Shown here in pieces: positions 22,191 to 34,186 of a stretch of 64,000 bases of DNA. A model generated the notes under the pieces. That model saw only the letters and a list, made by a program, of their open reading frames with translations. It made no database searches and was not told the DNA's origin. Numbering within the stretch: the first letter of the stretch is position 1; the number at the start of each line of letters is the position of its first letter. Origin of the DNA: Endothia cerciana (taxonomy: Eukaryota > Ascomycota > Sordariomycetes > Diaporthales > Cryphonectriaceae); assembly GCA_026119935.1 (NCBI GenBank), contig JALRMH010000007.1:921097-985096 (forward strand), written 5' to 3'. Both the position numbers and the translations under genes were made by a program.

Positions 22191-22758
22191 AGTGCTACGT
22201 CGCGGAGCATCCGGAGCCGGGGGTGGCTGCGCCTGCCGCTTGTTGTTGCCGCGAGGCTCTTCTAGAGAGCAAGTTTATGATACCCAACGAGAACAGGTGA
22301 ATTCAAAGGCGTTGTTTTCTGGAGGGGAGGTGCAGCAGCGACAGCTATATGCCAAACGAGGTGCCTCACCGTATTTTTTATTTTTATTATTTTATTTGGG
22401 TCATGGTATTATCTCTTGTAGATATCTACCCAGCCACTACCAACCTATATCCATTGCCGTTTTCACTTTTTGGGGGGAAGCAATGCAAGCCACACCGTTG
22501 TTCGCAAGGTAAAGGAAGTGGTATCTCCTCCAATGGTCATCACCTAGGCCGCGAAAGGCACACGAAATCCGCAACTCGTACTCCCCGGCACACAAAGGTC
22601 CGCCGTGCCTTATCATCAATATGCACAACGCGCACGCCCGCGCTTGGTTTTTGGTGGTGGTTTTTATTTCCAAAAAAAAAAAATTTAATTTATTTCTTTT
22701 TATACTCCGTCACACGTTCACGTCACCGCACTGCGCATCGCAGGGTGCACTCACTCCC
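22191..22758. other. Convergent 3' region of FYV7 and CHO2
   Basis: No gene. Contains T/A-rich stretches at 22374-22397 and an A-rich run at 22672-22690 that could serve transcript ends on either strand. Confidence 0.5.
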
Positions 22759-25700
22759 TCACTCCTTGAGATCATCGGGAAACTTGTCAGTGGTGGGCGT
22801 CGAGGGCCCCTTCGAGTGGGACATGGAATAAGGCGCCTGGTCGTCGGCGTCAGCAGGACTTAGCCACTGATGCAATTTCATCACGTTCGGGTGACACTCA
22901 CGAGAACCTGCTTGGCGTTGTAGACCCGCCAAGCCAGTCGCCGGACGTTTCCGTCGGCCGGTACGACCGCGGGCGCGAACTCGATGCCAAACATGTTACG
23001 GATCGCATAGACCACGCGCTTAGCGTACTTGGAGTCCCGCTCCACATGGCTACCAAACCGCTCGTCAACCGTGTTGGGCGCGATGTCCGGGTCGCGGTCG
23101 AGGCAGTTGCGCACCACAGGCAACAGCGCCTCGGCGATGGCCTGCTCGTAGGTCTCCTGGGCGTGTGCCTCGACGGTCCGCTCGTCCTCCTCGTCGTCGA
23201 AGCGGGTGATGCGCACCTCGAAGGGCTCGCTGATCGACATGACGTGGTGTGTCCCGTCGTGGTGGTAGCGGAACTCGAAGGTGCCCTGGGTCCACCATAG
23301 CTTGTCGCCCTCGAATACCATCTCCCCGCGGGCGAGACCGGGGTTGGGCACCGGCTCGTCAGCTGTCACCACGCCGTCACTCGACCCGTAGAAGCCCGGC
23401 GACGTAGGGACCCAGCGGCCTAGGGATGATACCTCGGTGACGTCTCGGGAGCGGTTGTCGGTGACCATGTAGAGCCCGACCCAGTCCTGCCTGCTGTGGT
23501 TCGCAGGCGCGTTCCACCTCACTCTGATAGGAGCTCCGTACTCGAAGACCCAGGTCTTCACGTCCTTTGGCACCCGTGCACTCAGGCTCTCCTTTCCGGT
23601 GGCCCTCTCGCTGAGGGGGGACGTCGCCGATGTGCCCTCGATGTCCAGGGAGTAGTCCTCGGGGTTAAAGCCGGCCAGCTGGGGGGACAGCCTCGTGATG
23701 GTCAGCCTGGCCGGATACGTGTTGAACAGCGCGGTCGTGTCACGAACAATGCTCGACACCCCACTGGCCAGCATGGGCCCGGCAGTCTCGATAACGTCGT
23801 CGACAAAGTTCCGAGTCTCGTCCAGCACCTTGTCAACATTGGACGACCATGTCTTGACAGGGGGCGGAAGGGACTTCTTGATGAACTTGGTCAGGCCGGC
23901 CTCCTCCCGGATATTGCTCGAGCCGTACACCTTGTGCATGTGCGGCCGTTCAACGTATTCGATAAAACACATGGTGAGGATCTGGCTCAGAAGGGCAAAG
24001 AGGGCGATCGACCTGCTCCAGCATATGAGTGCGGCACCCCACAGCCCGGCCAGCCCGATGATGCGCTCCGGGTTGTTCAGGAATCGATAGATCGACTTGT
24101 ACGTCAGCTTTGCCTTGTGGTCGAAGAAGAAGTCTCCGTAGAACCACCCGAACTCGCCTAGCGAGTCGTAGACGCTGACGAAGGTCCAGATCTGGAGGGC
24201 GATCAGGCCGATGCCGATGACATGTCGCAACAGGACCCAGCCGTGTGCCCAGTCCTCTGGAAGGCCGTACATCTTCCAGCACACCGCGCAGAACGAGGCA
24301 ACGCTAAGCGTCATGCTGAAGTGATACAGCCCCTTCCACTGGCGCCACGCCTCTCCGGCGCTGTCACCATACTTGACGAAATGCCGCGTGATCATCTTCT
24401 CCTTCGACTGCAGGGTCAAGAGGATGCCGATCCCTACGCAATACCACAGGCGCCACAGGAGGGCGTGCACGAAGAAGAGGAACTGGTAGGTCGGGGTTGA
24501 CGGCGTGACGAGGGCCAGGACAGCCACGTAGATCGAGGCCACGATCCTACCACGTCCCGAGTTAGTCGCGCATTCTCCCCCGGATGATCAGCCGCCCCCA
24601 ACGCTGGGTCCCGGACGCCTCGACAGAGAGCTGGGATCCTTGCCCCGGGAACAACCCCCGAGGGGGAAGGTTCTTCCTTTGGGGGGTGGGGGGGGGGGGC
24701 ACACGTACACAGAGTAGTCCGTCGAGCGGAACAGGTCGATGTTCCTGAGCCCCAGGAGGTTGTGCACGGGTGCCAGTGCCTCCCTCGACACGTCGTCCGC
24801 GGGCTGCGAGGGGCCCTCGCGCTCGGCTCCGGGGCGAGGTCTCGGCGGCGGGGGGTTATACGTCTTCTCGATGTGGGGGTTCTCCACGACCACCAGGAAC
24901 GCAAGCTGCGCCAGGTGGGCAGCGATGGAGATGAACAGGACCTCGTAGCTGGCGGCCATGGCGCTGATCCCATAGTACCCCGCGTACCCGATCGAGTACA
25001 TGGGGTGCGGGGCGCACTCGAAGACACCGTCGAAGGTCAGCTCCTGGTCGATCAGGTAGAAGAAGTCGCCCCAGTACCAGGCGTAGTCCTTGACCACGCG
25101 GTGGGCGTCGAGCTTGACCCAGAGGTTGAACAGGAACAGCGCGATGCCCACAGACCAGCGGCACACGAACAGCAGGGGGGTCTCGCCGTCGGGGACGTGG
25201 GCACAGACGACGGCGAAGAGGCAGTAGGACACAAAGTCGCACATGAGGATCAGGTCGACAAGCCTCCGGAAGACGAGCCAGGTGTTGTACTCGAGCGGGG
25301 CCTCCTCGAACCTGTAGTCCTCCGGGATCTTCGCCTCGAGCTCGTTCTTGAGGAAGCTGTACAGCCCCGGCCGCGGGTTCTCGCCGGTGGACGGGTTCAC
25401 GGAGAGCCCCCAGCGCTTCGCCCATGCCACCATCAGCTTGCCATGGGACTGCTGGTGGAGGAGGACGCCGATGCCGACGTTGTAGGAGGCCCTCCAGAAG
25501 ATGAAGACGGCGGCGGCGACGGGCTTCCTCAGGTCGGCGGGCAGCAGGTAGGCCAGCAGGGCGTGCAGGACGAGGGTCGCGAGCACGATGGCGTCGGACA
25601 GGTTCTTCGGCTCCCGGGGATCGAGAAGCTGGGAGACCATGTCATGGGTCGTCGGGACGATGAAGACTGTTTGATAGTTCCAAGACCGGGTCAGTGGTGA

Positions 25701-25924
25701 CTGTCCGCCCGTGCGCCCAGCGGGGACAACCGGTTACCTGTGCCGTCCGGGGTGCGCCCGTAGGTCTTGCTGGGCTTTGGGGCCTCGTCGCGCCGGCCGG
25801 CCTGGTGGGCATCTCTGCCAGCAGCCGTGTCTTCCTGGGGAGGGGGCACGACCTCGGGCGGGAGCGCGGCGCGCTGGCGCAGGCTGCCCTGGGCGGCAGG
25901 GAGGTGATCTGCAGAGGAGCTCAT
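22759..25924 (-). CDS. CHO2: Phosphatidylethanolamine N-methyltransferase
   Basis: Four exons join in phase to 955 residues, the normal family length: 25738-25924, 24709-25666, 22902-24546 and 22759-22836. The enzyme performs the first SAM-dependent methylation of phosphatidylethanolamine on the way to phosphatidylcholine in the ER membrane. Exon 1 ends KTYGRTPDGT and joins VFIVPTTHDMVSQLL, a strongly conserved family sequence. Exons 2 and 3 each hold a multi-pass methyltransferase half (WYWGDFFYLIDQELTFDG, then GWFYGDFFFDHKAKLTY), followed by a soluble C-terminal domain (WVGLYMVTDNRSR). Intron 2 (24547-24708) uses GTACGT/GTGGTAG with a GACTAAC branch and contains a G/C homopolymer. Intron 3 (GTGAGT, GCTGAC branch) places the last 25 residues, starting APYSMSHSKG, on a small exon; without it the frame would end in VSVTRT. 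Confidence 0.95.
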
Positions 25925-26367
25925 CCTTGAGGCTGAGGCCAAGGGGAGCGGGATGTCGTCGGGAGGGGGAGAGGGGGAGGAGGGGAGGAGGGGGGGGAGG
26001 GGGAAACAATATGTCGCCCGCGTGGTATCATGGAAGGCCTGGCTGTGTGGTTTGAGGAAGGGGTGGGCAGCCGGGAGGACCAAAAGCGGCAAGTCGCAAA
26101 CCTTGGACTGAGGGACTAATACAAAGCCGTCTCCTGGGGCCGCCCGCCTATTCACGGCATTGTCTGGGATCAGGAGCAACAGCAGACACGCACAAGTCTT
26201 CTTGGCCTGCATCCGCAGGCAAGACAGGGAGCGCGAGGGGATTCCTGTACGGAGGGGGCATGTCAACACAATGTCGTCACAGCACTTCTCTTTTTCATGC
26301 GAGTTCCCATCCTGCATAGCGTGACTCTTGTTGCGGCGTTGATTGATTGGTCTCAGGCAGACTCCCT

Positions 26368-26432
26368 ATTATTATTATTATTATTTTTATTTTTCATTTT
26401 TCATTTTTCATTTTTATTTTTTATTTTTTTTA
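26368..26432. repeat. T/A-rich low-complexity block
   Basis: TTA and ATTTTTC units run head to tail in otherwise GC-rich DNA, about 450 bases upstream of the CHO2 start. Confidence 0.8.
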
Positions 26433-26747
26433 ATCTCTTCCCCTCACGCGGGTTATTGCATACTATGTCTCTTGGTTGCAACGGCAATACCACCCCTCCC
26501 CCCCCTCCCCCCCCTGGGCTTAGTTTTTCTTCTTATCCTTCTTCTTCTTCAACACGAAAGGGCGCGCAGGCAGCTGAACCAACCAAAAGCAAACACACAC
26601 GATAGTGTCCGCCAAGTCAGCCCTACTACGAGTAAGGGTCTACAGGGAGGGAGGCAAAGGTACGTCAAACCTGGATGGGGTAGACCGTGCGTGTGCGTGT
26701 ACCATCCATCTAGCTAGTACCTGGATCACATGCCATCCAAACTTTTC

Positions 26748-26813
26748 GTGTGCGTGTGTGCGTGTGTGCGTGTGTGCGTGTGTGCGTGTGCGCGTGTGCG
26801 TGCGTGCGTGCGC
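26748..26813. repeat. Interrupted GT/GC microsatellite
   Basis: About 65 bases of GTGTGTGC and GTGC units, an imperfect alternating purine-pyrimidine tract of the type that can adopt Z-DNA. Confidence 0.85.
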
Positions 26814-27562
26814 CCGCGGAGAAGGAATTACCGCCAGAGGAAGAAGAAGAGGGTCTGGATCAAAGCCCCGCATCCGAGATTGACAAAGCAACAAGCCAGG
26901 CACAGGGCGGCCAGGGATGTCTCCGGGGCACAGACCCGCCAGGGTGGTGGGTACGGTGTAGCAAGCAAGCGGGCTTGGTTGTTGTCGCCGCTTGTTGTCT
27001 CTCGACCCGACCCAACCTGAGGCGGGTGGGTGGTGGGGGGCTGGACTGGGGGAGGGGGGGGGGAGGAGGGGCAGAACCACGGCGGCAGAGTCCCTAGTGT
27101 GATGTGTAATAATAGAGTGCCTACAGACCGGTCAGGCCCGATCGAGCCAGTCCTGCTGGGTATGGCTTGCATGGTTGTCGGCAGTGACATCCACGGCGTC
27201 CCCCCCAACCGGGGATGACTGTCCACGTGTACTACATGATTGCCCAAGTGTTCTGAAGATCTGTCAGAAAAAGTAAAATTCCAGCAGTCACAACCATCTC
27301 CCCTGGACAGCCTTGGGGGGCTCTCAGCTCTACGGGCTTAGGCAGGTTCGCTTGTCTGGGCAGCCTCTGGACGGTGCCGGGCGTGGTAACCAACCGTGGG
27401 TTGATTTTTATGGTAGAGATCGTAAGGCTGAGAGAGGAGAAGCATGTTTACACTGGCTTGACGGCCAGGAGGAGGCAAGAAAGAGAAGGACGAAAAAGAA
27501 GAAGAAGAAAAAAAAAAGAGAAGAAAAGGGCAGAAAAGGCTTCGGTGGGATGGAGTCTGACC

Positions 27563-27775
27563 CTCTCCTCCCTCTCCCTCTCCCTCTCCCTCTCCCTCTC
27601 TCTCTCTCTCTCTCCCTCTCTCTGTCTCTGTCTCTCTCTCTCACTCTCCCTCCCTCTCTCTCCCTCTCTCTATACCCGAGCATCCCGCTGTCCCCCCCCC
27701 TCCCCCCGCCTCTTCTCTTCACTCACTCACTCTCCTCTCCTCTCCTCTCATCTTCCCTCCTCTCCTCCCTGTGTC
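27563..27775. repeat. CT-rich polypyrimidine tract
   Basis: Roughly 200 bases almost entirely of C and T, with CTCCCT and CT repeats. Preceded by an A/G-rich stretch at 27475-27545, so the two flanks are partly complementary and could pair. Confidence 0.85.
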
Positions 27776-28513
27776 CCTGTGGGGGGTTGGTGCTGTTCGC
27801 CTCGCCTTGCCGTCCAGGTTTCCTCTTCCCGTCTATCTGCAAGAGGCCAATCCGGGTGGCCAGGTGGCAGGGAAGATTGAATTGTCACCTCATATAAACC
27901 AGACAGGTCCCACCATTACATATTGTCACACAGCACCAGGGAAAAGAAACAAAACAAAAAAACAAAAAAAAAACAAAAAAACCCCAAGCCACAGCACGGC
28001 CGGCGGCAGGTCTCGCTGCTGTGGACGGCGCGAGAAAGAGATCAGATGGCCCCTCTGCCCCCACCCGATACGTCGCAAAGCCGAAAGCACAATTTCGGGG
28101 GGCTCTTCTCACCACATCCGGGCCGCCACCAACCCAGCCCTCCTCCCAATGTGAGTTGCATATCCAGATGAGCATATGCATGCACGCGCAGGAGAGAGGG
28201 CGGGCGAGGGGAGCGCGAGAGCTTGCTTGATGACATCCTGTCTCTCATGCATGCAACCTAGCGATCCCTGCCTGCGCCTCTGCACCTCTCCCACACGTTC
28301 CACTCAAGGGAGACCCAGAGGCCGCTGTGGCAGGCCGGAACCCAGCCCGAGGAGGATCTCACCACCCGGCTCCCACCGTGGGCCCTCCTCACCGGTCGGC
28401 GCCAGCACTCGTGTACAGTACATTAATGGGTAGCCTGGCCTGCCAGCTCGGTTCCGGCCTGCTATGGTCCACGACTCCCTTGCCCTCCTGTGTGTACCGA
28501 CTACCTGGCAGTC

Positions 28514-28566
28514 TCGTCGTCGTCGTCGTCCTCCTCCTCCTCCTCCTCCTCCTCCTCCTCCTCCTC
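28514..28566. repeat. Trinucleotide repeats (GTC)n and (CTC)n
   Basis: Five to six GTC units followed directly by about twelve perfect CTC units. Non-coding. Confidence 0.9.
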
Positions 28567-29697
28567 TTCTCCCACCCCCTCCCCCCTCTCCTCCTCCAGC
28601 CAACGAGAGCTCCGGACAGGAAGCGGAAGTGGGACCCCCCCCGTTCGGCGGAAAAGAGGGGACCTCTTGACATCTTTGGGCCCAGGCCCGACGAGAGGCT
28701 TCTCCCCCGAAAACTTCCCGATTAACACACCTGTCTGTCTATTATCGCCCGGCCCTCAGGCCCTTCCCATCCTTCTCTGCGGCCTCCCTGTGTGACCTCG
28801 TCAGCCAGGAGACCAACAAGCCCCTCGTCGAGGAGGGACGACAAAGATAGTCCGGTATCCCCCCCCCCCCCGGCCCCCTCGAGCCCCAGCAGCCCGCGAG
28901 GGGTTCAGGCCGCGCTGGTCCTTGGGGGACGTGCAACGGCGCACAGTTTTGGCCTTGGCCCTGGCTCAACAGTGGGAATAAAGGCCCCGAGGCGGTTGGG
29001 ACCGCTTGGGGGGAACGGCCCGTAGCGGGAAACCTTTCTATCCAGGCCTCGTCGGTCCCCTCTGCCTGCTCCCCAGGGCTCAAAACAGAAACCAGTCCCT
29101 CGCCTGGGCCCGGAGTCCCCATCCGTGGCACCAGCACAGCAGCCCTCCAGGGCAGGAAGAAGGACCCTTAGTCACCACAGTGCCAGCAACCCTGCCGCTC
29201 TTCCCGCCCAACCCGCTGCTGGTTGTTGTTACACTCGCAAAAGGATCTGTTCGACAGAGGAAGATAGGACAGCACAGAGGGGCCCCAAGGGCTATTTACC
29301 GCCTGTCCTGGGCGGTTCCTTGATACCTGCGCTGTTCAGCCACCATATCCTTGCCGGTCGTGCCCTCTCAACCCATCTCCGGTCACCCTGCTGGGGGCCA
29401 GCTCTGCGATCAGTTCGGCCGGTTCCACTGCAGCAGCATCCCGCTCGCCTGATTCCGGTTGGCGGGCTTCAAGCCTCCTCGACCCTTCACATCGGAGACA
29501 TCCTCCCCCTTCGCGGGTCACACGCCACACAACCCTCTCACCCTGTCCCTCGACCCTGAGTCTTCTTCTTCCTCCGACACATCTTTCCCTCCCCACCGGA
29601 TCCTGCCCTCTGACAATCCTCCGCCCCTCACACCTTACCCTCTCAGCGGCAGCCTTCGCGTACCCTTCCTTCTCTCTCGCCTCACCCATTCGCCACC

Positions 29698-29958
29698 ATG
29701 AGGATGACGGGCAATGCCATCTGCAGGGTGTGGTCCCGTGTGACGGGCCTCAGCGAGCACTGGTGCATGCAGATCCAGTAAGTCTTCTTCCCTTGAAGCA
29801 CGCCTGTCCCTTATCCCGAAAGCCAGATTGTTGCGTGCGTGGGGGTGAGGGGGGACGGGGGAGGGGGGAGGGGGGGAAGGGGCTCTGCTCCCCAACCGTA
29901 GCCTCACCTCCAACCCCTGGTCCAGGTCCTCTTCGGCCACTGCCGTGTCACTCCCCTT

Positions 29959-29996
<38 letters not shown>

Positions 29997-31312
29997 CCGC
30001 TGGCGGTGGGAGCCTAGGAGATGTTGCTGACAGAGGTCTCAGGTGGCGCATCGGCATGGACGACGAGGTCATCGCCGCCCTGACCGAGCCCCGCTACCCG
30101 TGTGCTGATGAGAGCCTCGACACCATCATCCTGACCCAGACCATCTACCTCTGCCAGCTGCTCCTCCACCTGCAGGAGTTTGACCCTTGTACCGGCGTCG
30201 TCACTGATGACACCACGGCCGATGAGGAGCTCCTTCGGGTGTTCCAGGACTGCATCGCCCGCGAGTACAACGTCGCCTACGACACACGCCTGCGCGACGG
30301 GCCGGCACCCGACGGAGAGGCCCTCGAGCGTGTGGTGAGGGGCCTCATGAGGGCCGAGCTCGAGGGGCCGCAGCCGGAAGCCTCGACAGCATCATCACCT
30401 CCTGCCCCGCCCGCCTCGCCCGTGGAGCAGACGAGGGTCCGGCTGCAGCAGGTCCTCGCGACGATATTGGCCGAGCTCAACGCGCCCCTGTTGAGGCGGC
30501 CGACCCGCTACGAGGAGAGGTTCGGCCCCCGGACGGACGCCACCTGGGCGGCACGCTTCGCGACGCGTGTCATGCAGTGGCGCCATGTAGTGCGTGATGA
30601 TGCCGCCGCGCTGGTCAGCGACGTCATCGAGGTCCAGGAGCATGACGTGCTGCCGCTGGACGAGGAGGGCATGCAGGTATACCAGATCCTGAGGAACGCC
30701 GCACCGGGGAGGATCCACCTTGCAACGCCCCTCCAGCCCGCGATGCCGCAGCCGGGACCGTCGGACGACCTCGTCCCTCAGGGACACTCCCGACGTCCTC
30801 TGCATCGGCACAGCCGGTCTATCAGCAGCGGCATCCTGGTCTACCACCCGATGCTCGGCACCCCACTCGCCCACACGCCCGTGTCGACGCCCTCTGAGTC
30901 CTCCGACACGCCCCGCATCACACCGCAGTACCCTCCCCAGCCGCCCAGCGTGGGGTCCCACGTGGAGGGCAGCACGAAGAGGGGGTCGCGGGAGCTGGAT
31001 GACCCCCCGGCGAAGAGGCTCCAGCTGATGATCCCCTCGGGCGCAGAAGGTGGAGTCGAAGAGGTCAAAGCAGGCGCCGCCCTGGCCGTCCTCCCCATAC
31101 GAAGTGGGCCGATGGATGTCGACGGCTCGCAGCAGGGTGAGGCGGCGGCGGCGGCGGCGGCGGCGGCGCAGGAGATGAACGCCCTCCTGCGGCGCGTCCT
31201 CAACGGCGTCGCGGAGCTGGGCCAGAAGATCGACAACATGCAGCGGGGCGTGGATGAGAAGATCGACCAGCTCGACGAGAGGCTGCAGCGCATCCAGGAG
31301 TATCTGATTTGA
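29698..31312 (+). CDS. Fungal protein of unknown function with C-terminal coiled coil
   Basis: Two exons, 29698-29777 and 30043-31312, give 449 residues. The start sits in an excellent Kozak context (GCCACCATGA). The 265-base intron has a GTAAGT donor, a GCTGACAG branch and a TCTCAG acceptor, and contains a perfect GT repeat (29963-29994). The phase-2 join gives CMQIQWRIGMDDEVIAAL. The N-terminal half is mostly helical and acidic (SLDTIILTQTIYLCQLLLHL near 45). The middle is a Pro/Ser-rich disordered region with an apparent basic patch RRPLHRHSRS and KR pairs near GSTKRGSRELDDPPAKRLQ. The C-terminus has an Ala run coded by a GCG repeat and a final coiled coil (LQERLQ-type heptads, LDERLQRIQEYLI). 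No domain is recognised. Likely soluble, possibly nuclear. Confidence 0.72.
29963..29994. repeat. Intronic (GT)16 repeat
   Basis: A perfect GT dinucleotide tract inside the intron of the 449-residue gene, about 50 bases upstream of the acceptor. Confidence 0.9.
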
Positions 31313-33571
31313 AACCCCCCCCCCCCCCCATTTGACGCCATTTTCCGTCTTCTATTGATCGACCAGGTCTTGAGAACGGCGCGTGCAGTCTGCCTGTCAT
31401 TCCGCCTACGCCATGGCCGACGATGGCTTGCAACCAATCTGTGGTGTAGACCATCCTTGTTCGGGTCATCATCTCGGCGCGGGCATGAAATGTCTTCTTT
31501 TCCCAGGAGTTTGACAAGTGTGTAATGTTCAGGTTCCTATCACCGGACAAGAGCACATCACGGGGCTCTTAGGATGGACAACTCGCGGAGGGCAAGGCGC
31601 AATGGATTCTGATTGAAGGAAAGACTTGATGCGAGGTACGGGGAATCACCTGGGAGAGGAGGAAAGGATAAAGGACCGGCCCTTACACACGAGCCCTTCG
31701 GAGAGACGTCATCGCCGAACAGAGAGGCTCGGCGAGGGGCCGAGAGGAGAGGAAAATGAGGAAGGAAGCGGGTCACGGTAGTTACAGAGGAGGCTGAATG
31801 TAGATGGCACTCACGACGGAAGGAAAAAGGAAAAACTGGATGGAGTAATGGAGGGAGTGCTTGTCCGCGTGGAATAGGACAGCGACGGGAAAACCAGTCC
31901 GCATTTGTACAAGTCGTTTTTTTCGAACAGAGGCAGAGAATGGAATTGGTCAAGACATCCCTCGAGACTTAAAAAGATGGGGCCCGATGGGCGATGGGGC
32001 GATGGCTCTTCTTCTCCTGCTTTCGGCTCACCACACCGACGTCAACGCCCAAACCAGTCTTTGATGAAATGGGGAAACCGACCTCCATCCTCGGGCAGCC
32101 TTTAGTACCAAGGGCGACTGACTTCTGATATACTGAGATCCCCGAGGGGCCATCCCATCGGTCTCCCCGGGATCACCGATATTATTATGGCCCTGAGGGG
32201 CGCGCTATATCCTGCACTACATGCACTCGGCCTCGCGACTTTTTACCGCGCACGGCTTGTCGTGGTGAAGGCACGCCGCGGGGACGGCAGCGGCCCTCCT
32301 GACGATCCCGCAAGGTCACCTCAGCGACGGGGCTCACCCAGCGGCCGTCCGCGCTCTGCACGTCTGGCGCAGCAGAACGGCACGGCTCAGGTCTCGAGTG
32401 TCGAGTCCCGATCCCGTCTCCCCCGACAGGAGCCTCGACGGAACGCCGCAAGACGGGCCACCCCCCCTCCCCCCCTCCCCCCTCCCTCCCTTCCTCCCTC
32501 CCCCTCCCCCGGCAGTGGGCCTGTCCTTGGGCGTGTAGTGCTTGCCCTCCCCGAAAATAAAAGGTCTCCGGGAAACGCTGCTGAGCGGGACCGGGACCAG
32601 ACCGCTTCTAAGTTCCTACACCTGAGGGCGCGGAGGTCCAGAGGCGGAATACTATGTAGATATGATCTCGAGGCTGGCTATAACACTGGGGCGCTATATC
32701 GTAGGGCTGACAAGGATGCTGCCCGGTTCCTAGTTCTCCGTACGCGACAGTGGTTTGATTTGGCATCTTCATGCTCTCTCTCTGTTTCTCTCACCCGCGG
32801 TCCACCCTCGGCCAGACAAGGCCAAGGCACATATCACCGAGAGGCACCGCTGCCTACTAGTGCTGCAACCCAAGCTGTGAGAACCGTGGATGCATGAGGA
32901 AGCCTGCCTCTTGGGGGGGGGGGGGGGCCGCGACAGGAAAAGCCCCCTGGCCTCTGGAGCCCCCTTCCTCTCGGCAGATAGGCCAAACCCCTCGACGCGC
33001 CCCAGCCAGGTTGCCTCGTCGCGAGCGCATGAACCCGGAGATCACCCCGGGCTGACGATCCAGGACAACACCATCAGCCAAATTTCCCCTTCCCCCGCGC
33101 CATTCGAGGAGGGGGCCAACACACAAGAGAAGCGGGTGGGGCCCCTTCCTGGCCTTCTACACGGCGGACCCTGGGCACGGCGCGTACAGCGCACCGGGTG
33201 GGGATATATGTAAGTAGGTGAGTCAGAGTATATGTGCTCGAGGATATCAACTGGGGATTGTCTTCGCGACACCCTCTCTATCTCCCCCCCCCCCCTTCCC
33301 TTTTCCTCCTGCTTCCCTCTCGTCGCTTTTACTCGGTGTCCGCCCGTCCTGCCTGCCAATCACTGTGACTCTGGAGTGCGGTAGATCGTCCACCGCCGCT
33401 GCAAATCATACCATACATATATTGATCTATCACCTGGGGGAGAGCAGGCAGAGGACTTTGCCATTCCTGCCCCTGAGCGCGTATACCGCGGCACCCTATC
33501 ACCCCCCATCTTCAACCCTTTGGCCCCCCCCCCCCCACCTCCTCACCTCCACCTCGGAACCGTCCGTTCCC
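31313..33571. other. Intergenic, no gene supported
   Basis: A 15-C run (31315-31329) begins three bases after the TGA of the 449-residue gene. Other homopolymers are at 32913-32927 (G), 33284-33295 (C) and 33524-33536 (C). A C/T-rich stretch lies at 32458-32515. The largest frame (32187-32897, plus, 236 codons) is Arg/Pro-rich, crosses that tract and has no motif, so it was not called. The last 250 bases are a pyrimidine-rich leader for the gene at 33572. Confidence 0.5.
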
Positions 33572-34186
33572 ATGAGTTTCTTCTCCAGACCGGACAACAT
33601 GGCCCGCTCGACCCCCGCCCAGGTGCCTGCCGACCCGTCCTCCCCCGCCGCGGCGGGCGAGGAGCCCGCCCGGCCGGGGACCTCCGGGACGGAGATGCTC
33701 CTCGTGAACAACCGCCGCCGCGCCTCGCACCGCCTCAGGGACGCCCAGAAGAAGGAGCGCGAGTACAGGAACAAGAAGCGCGCCACCACCGCCCGGGCGA
33801 ACTATACCGAGGCGGTACGTAACCGGCCCCTATTTCCCCAACCCCCCTCTAGAAGCTGATGACGATGATGATGATGATGGTGGTGGTCATGAACCCGGCT
33901 GACTCCTCCGCCCCTCCCCCGCGGCTGTGATCTCTAGAAGTCCCACTTCAGACAGGGCCTCCACCACAACTGGGCCGGCGTCAAGATGAGCTTCGGCGTG
34001 CTCAGGAGCGTGGGCTACATCCTCCGCGACAAGCGCGACCGCATCTCGCGCCAGGCTGAGGAGAAGCGCAGGCTGCGGGCCGCGGACAAGCAGCGCAAGC
34101 TGGAGGAGAAGCTCAGGAGGGAGAAGGAGCTGCTGGAGAAGGCCGGCGGCGACGGCGAGACCATCAAGGACGCCGGCGACAGCTAA
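33572..34186 (+). CDS. Small basic coiled-coil protein of unknown function, 163 residues
   Basis: Two exons, 33572-33814 and 33938-34186, with a GTACGT donor and a CTCTAG acceptor, phase 0. The join reads ARANYTEAKSHFRQGLHHNW. The N-terminus is Pro/Ala-rich and disordered. A conserved-looking centre follows (SHRLRDAQKKEREYRNKKR, then HHNWAGVKMSFGVLRSVGYI), with a short hydrophobic helix. The C-terminal 60 residues are a highly charged helix (RQAEEKRRLRAADKQRKLEE). There is no signal peptide. It has the look of a conserved fungal protein, but I cannot name a family. A homopolymer C-run lies just upstream in the leader. Confidence 0.7.

Larger units (their letters stand above)
25925..29697. other. 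Long divergent intergenic region rich in simple repeats
   Basis: About 3.8 kb separates the starts of CHO2 and the 449-residue gene. No coding signal is convincing; open frames here are translations of microsatellites. It contains a T/A-rich block, GT, CT and CTC repeats (listed separately), a G-run at 27054-27063 and a C-run at 28859-28871. Upstream of 29698 there is a C-rich leader of several hundred bases (29500-29690), probably the promoter and 5' UTR of that gene. Confidence 0.5.

Noticed and set aside
24762..25700. 312-codon plus-strand ORF
   Set aside because: Antisense shadow of CHO2 exon 2.
27475..27775. Possible A/G-CT inverted structure as a transposon end
   Set aside because: Only complementary low-complexity tracts; no target-site duplication or transposase frame.
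32187..32897. 236-codon plus-strand ORF
   Set aside because: Runs through a C/T-rich low-complexity tract; Arg/Pro-rich translation without motif.
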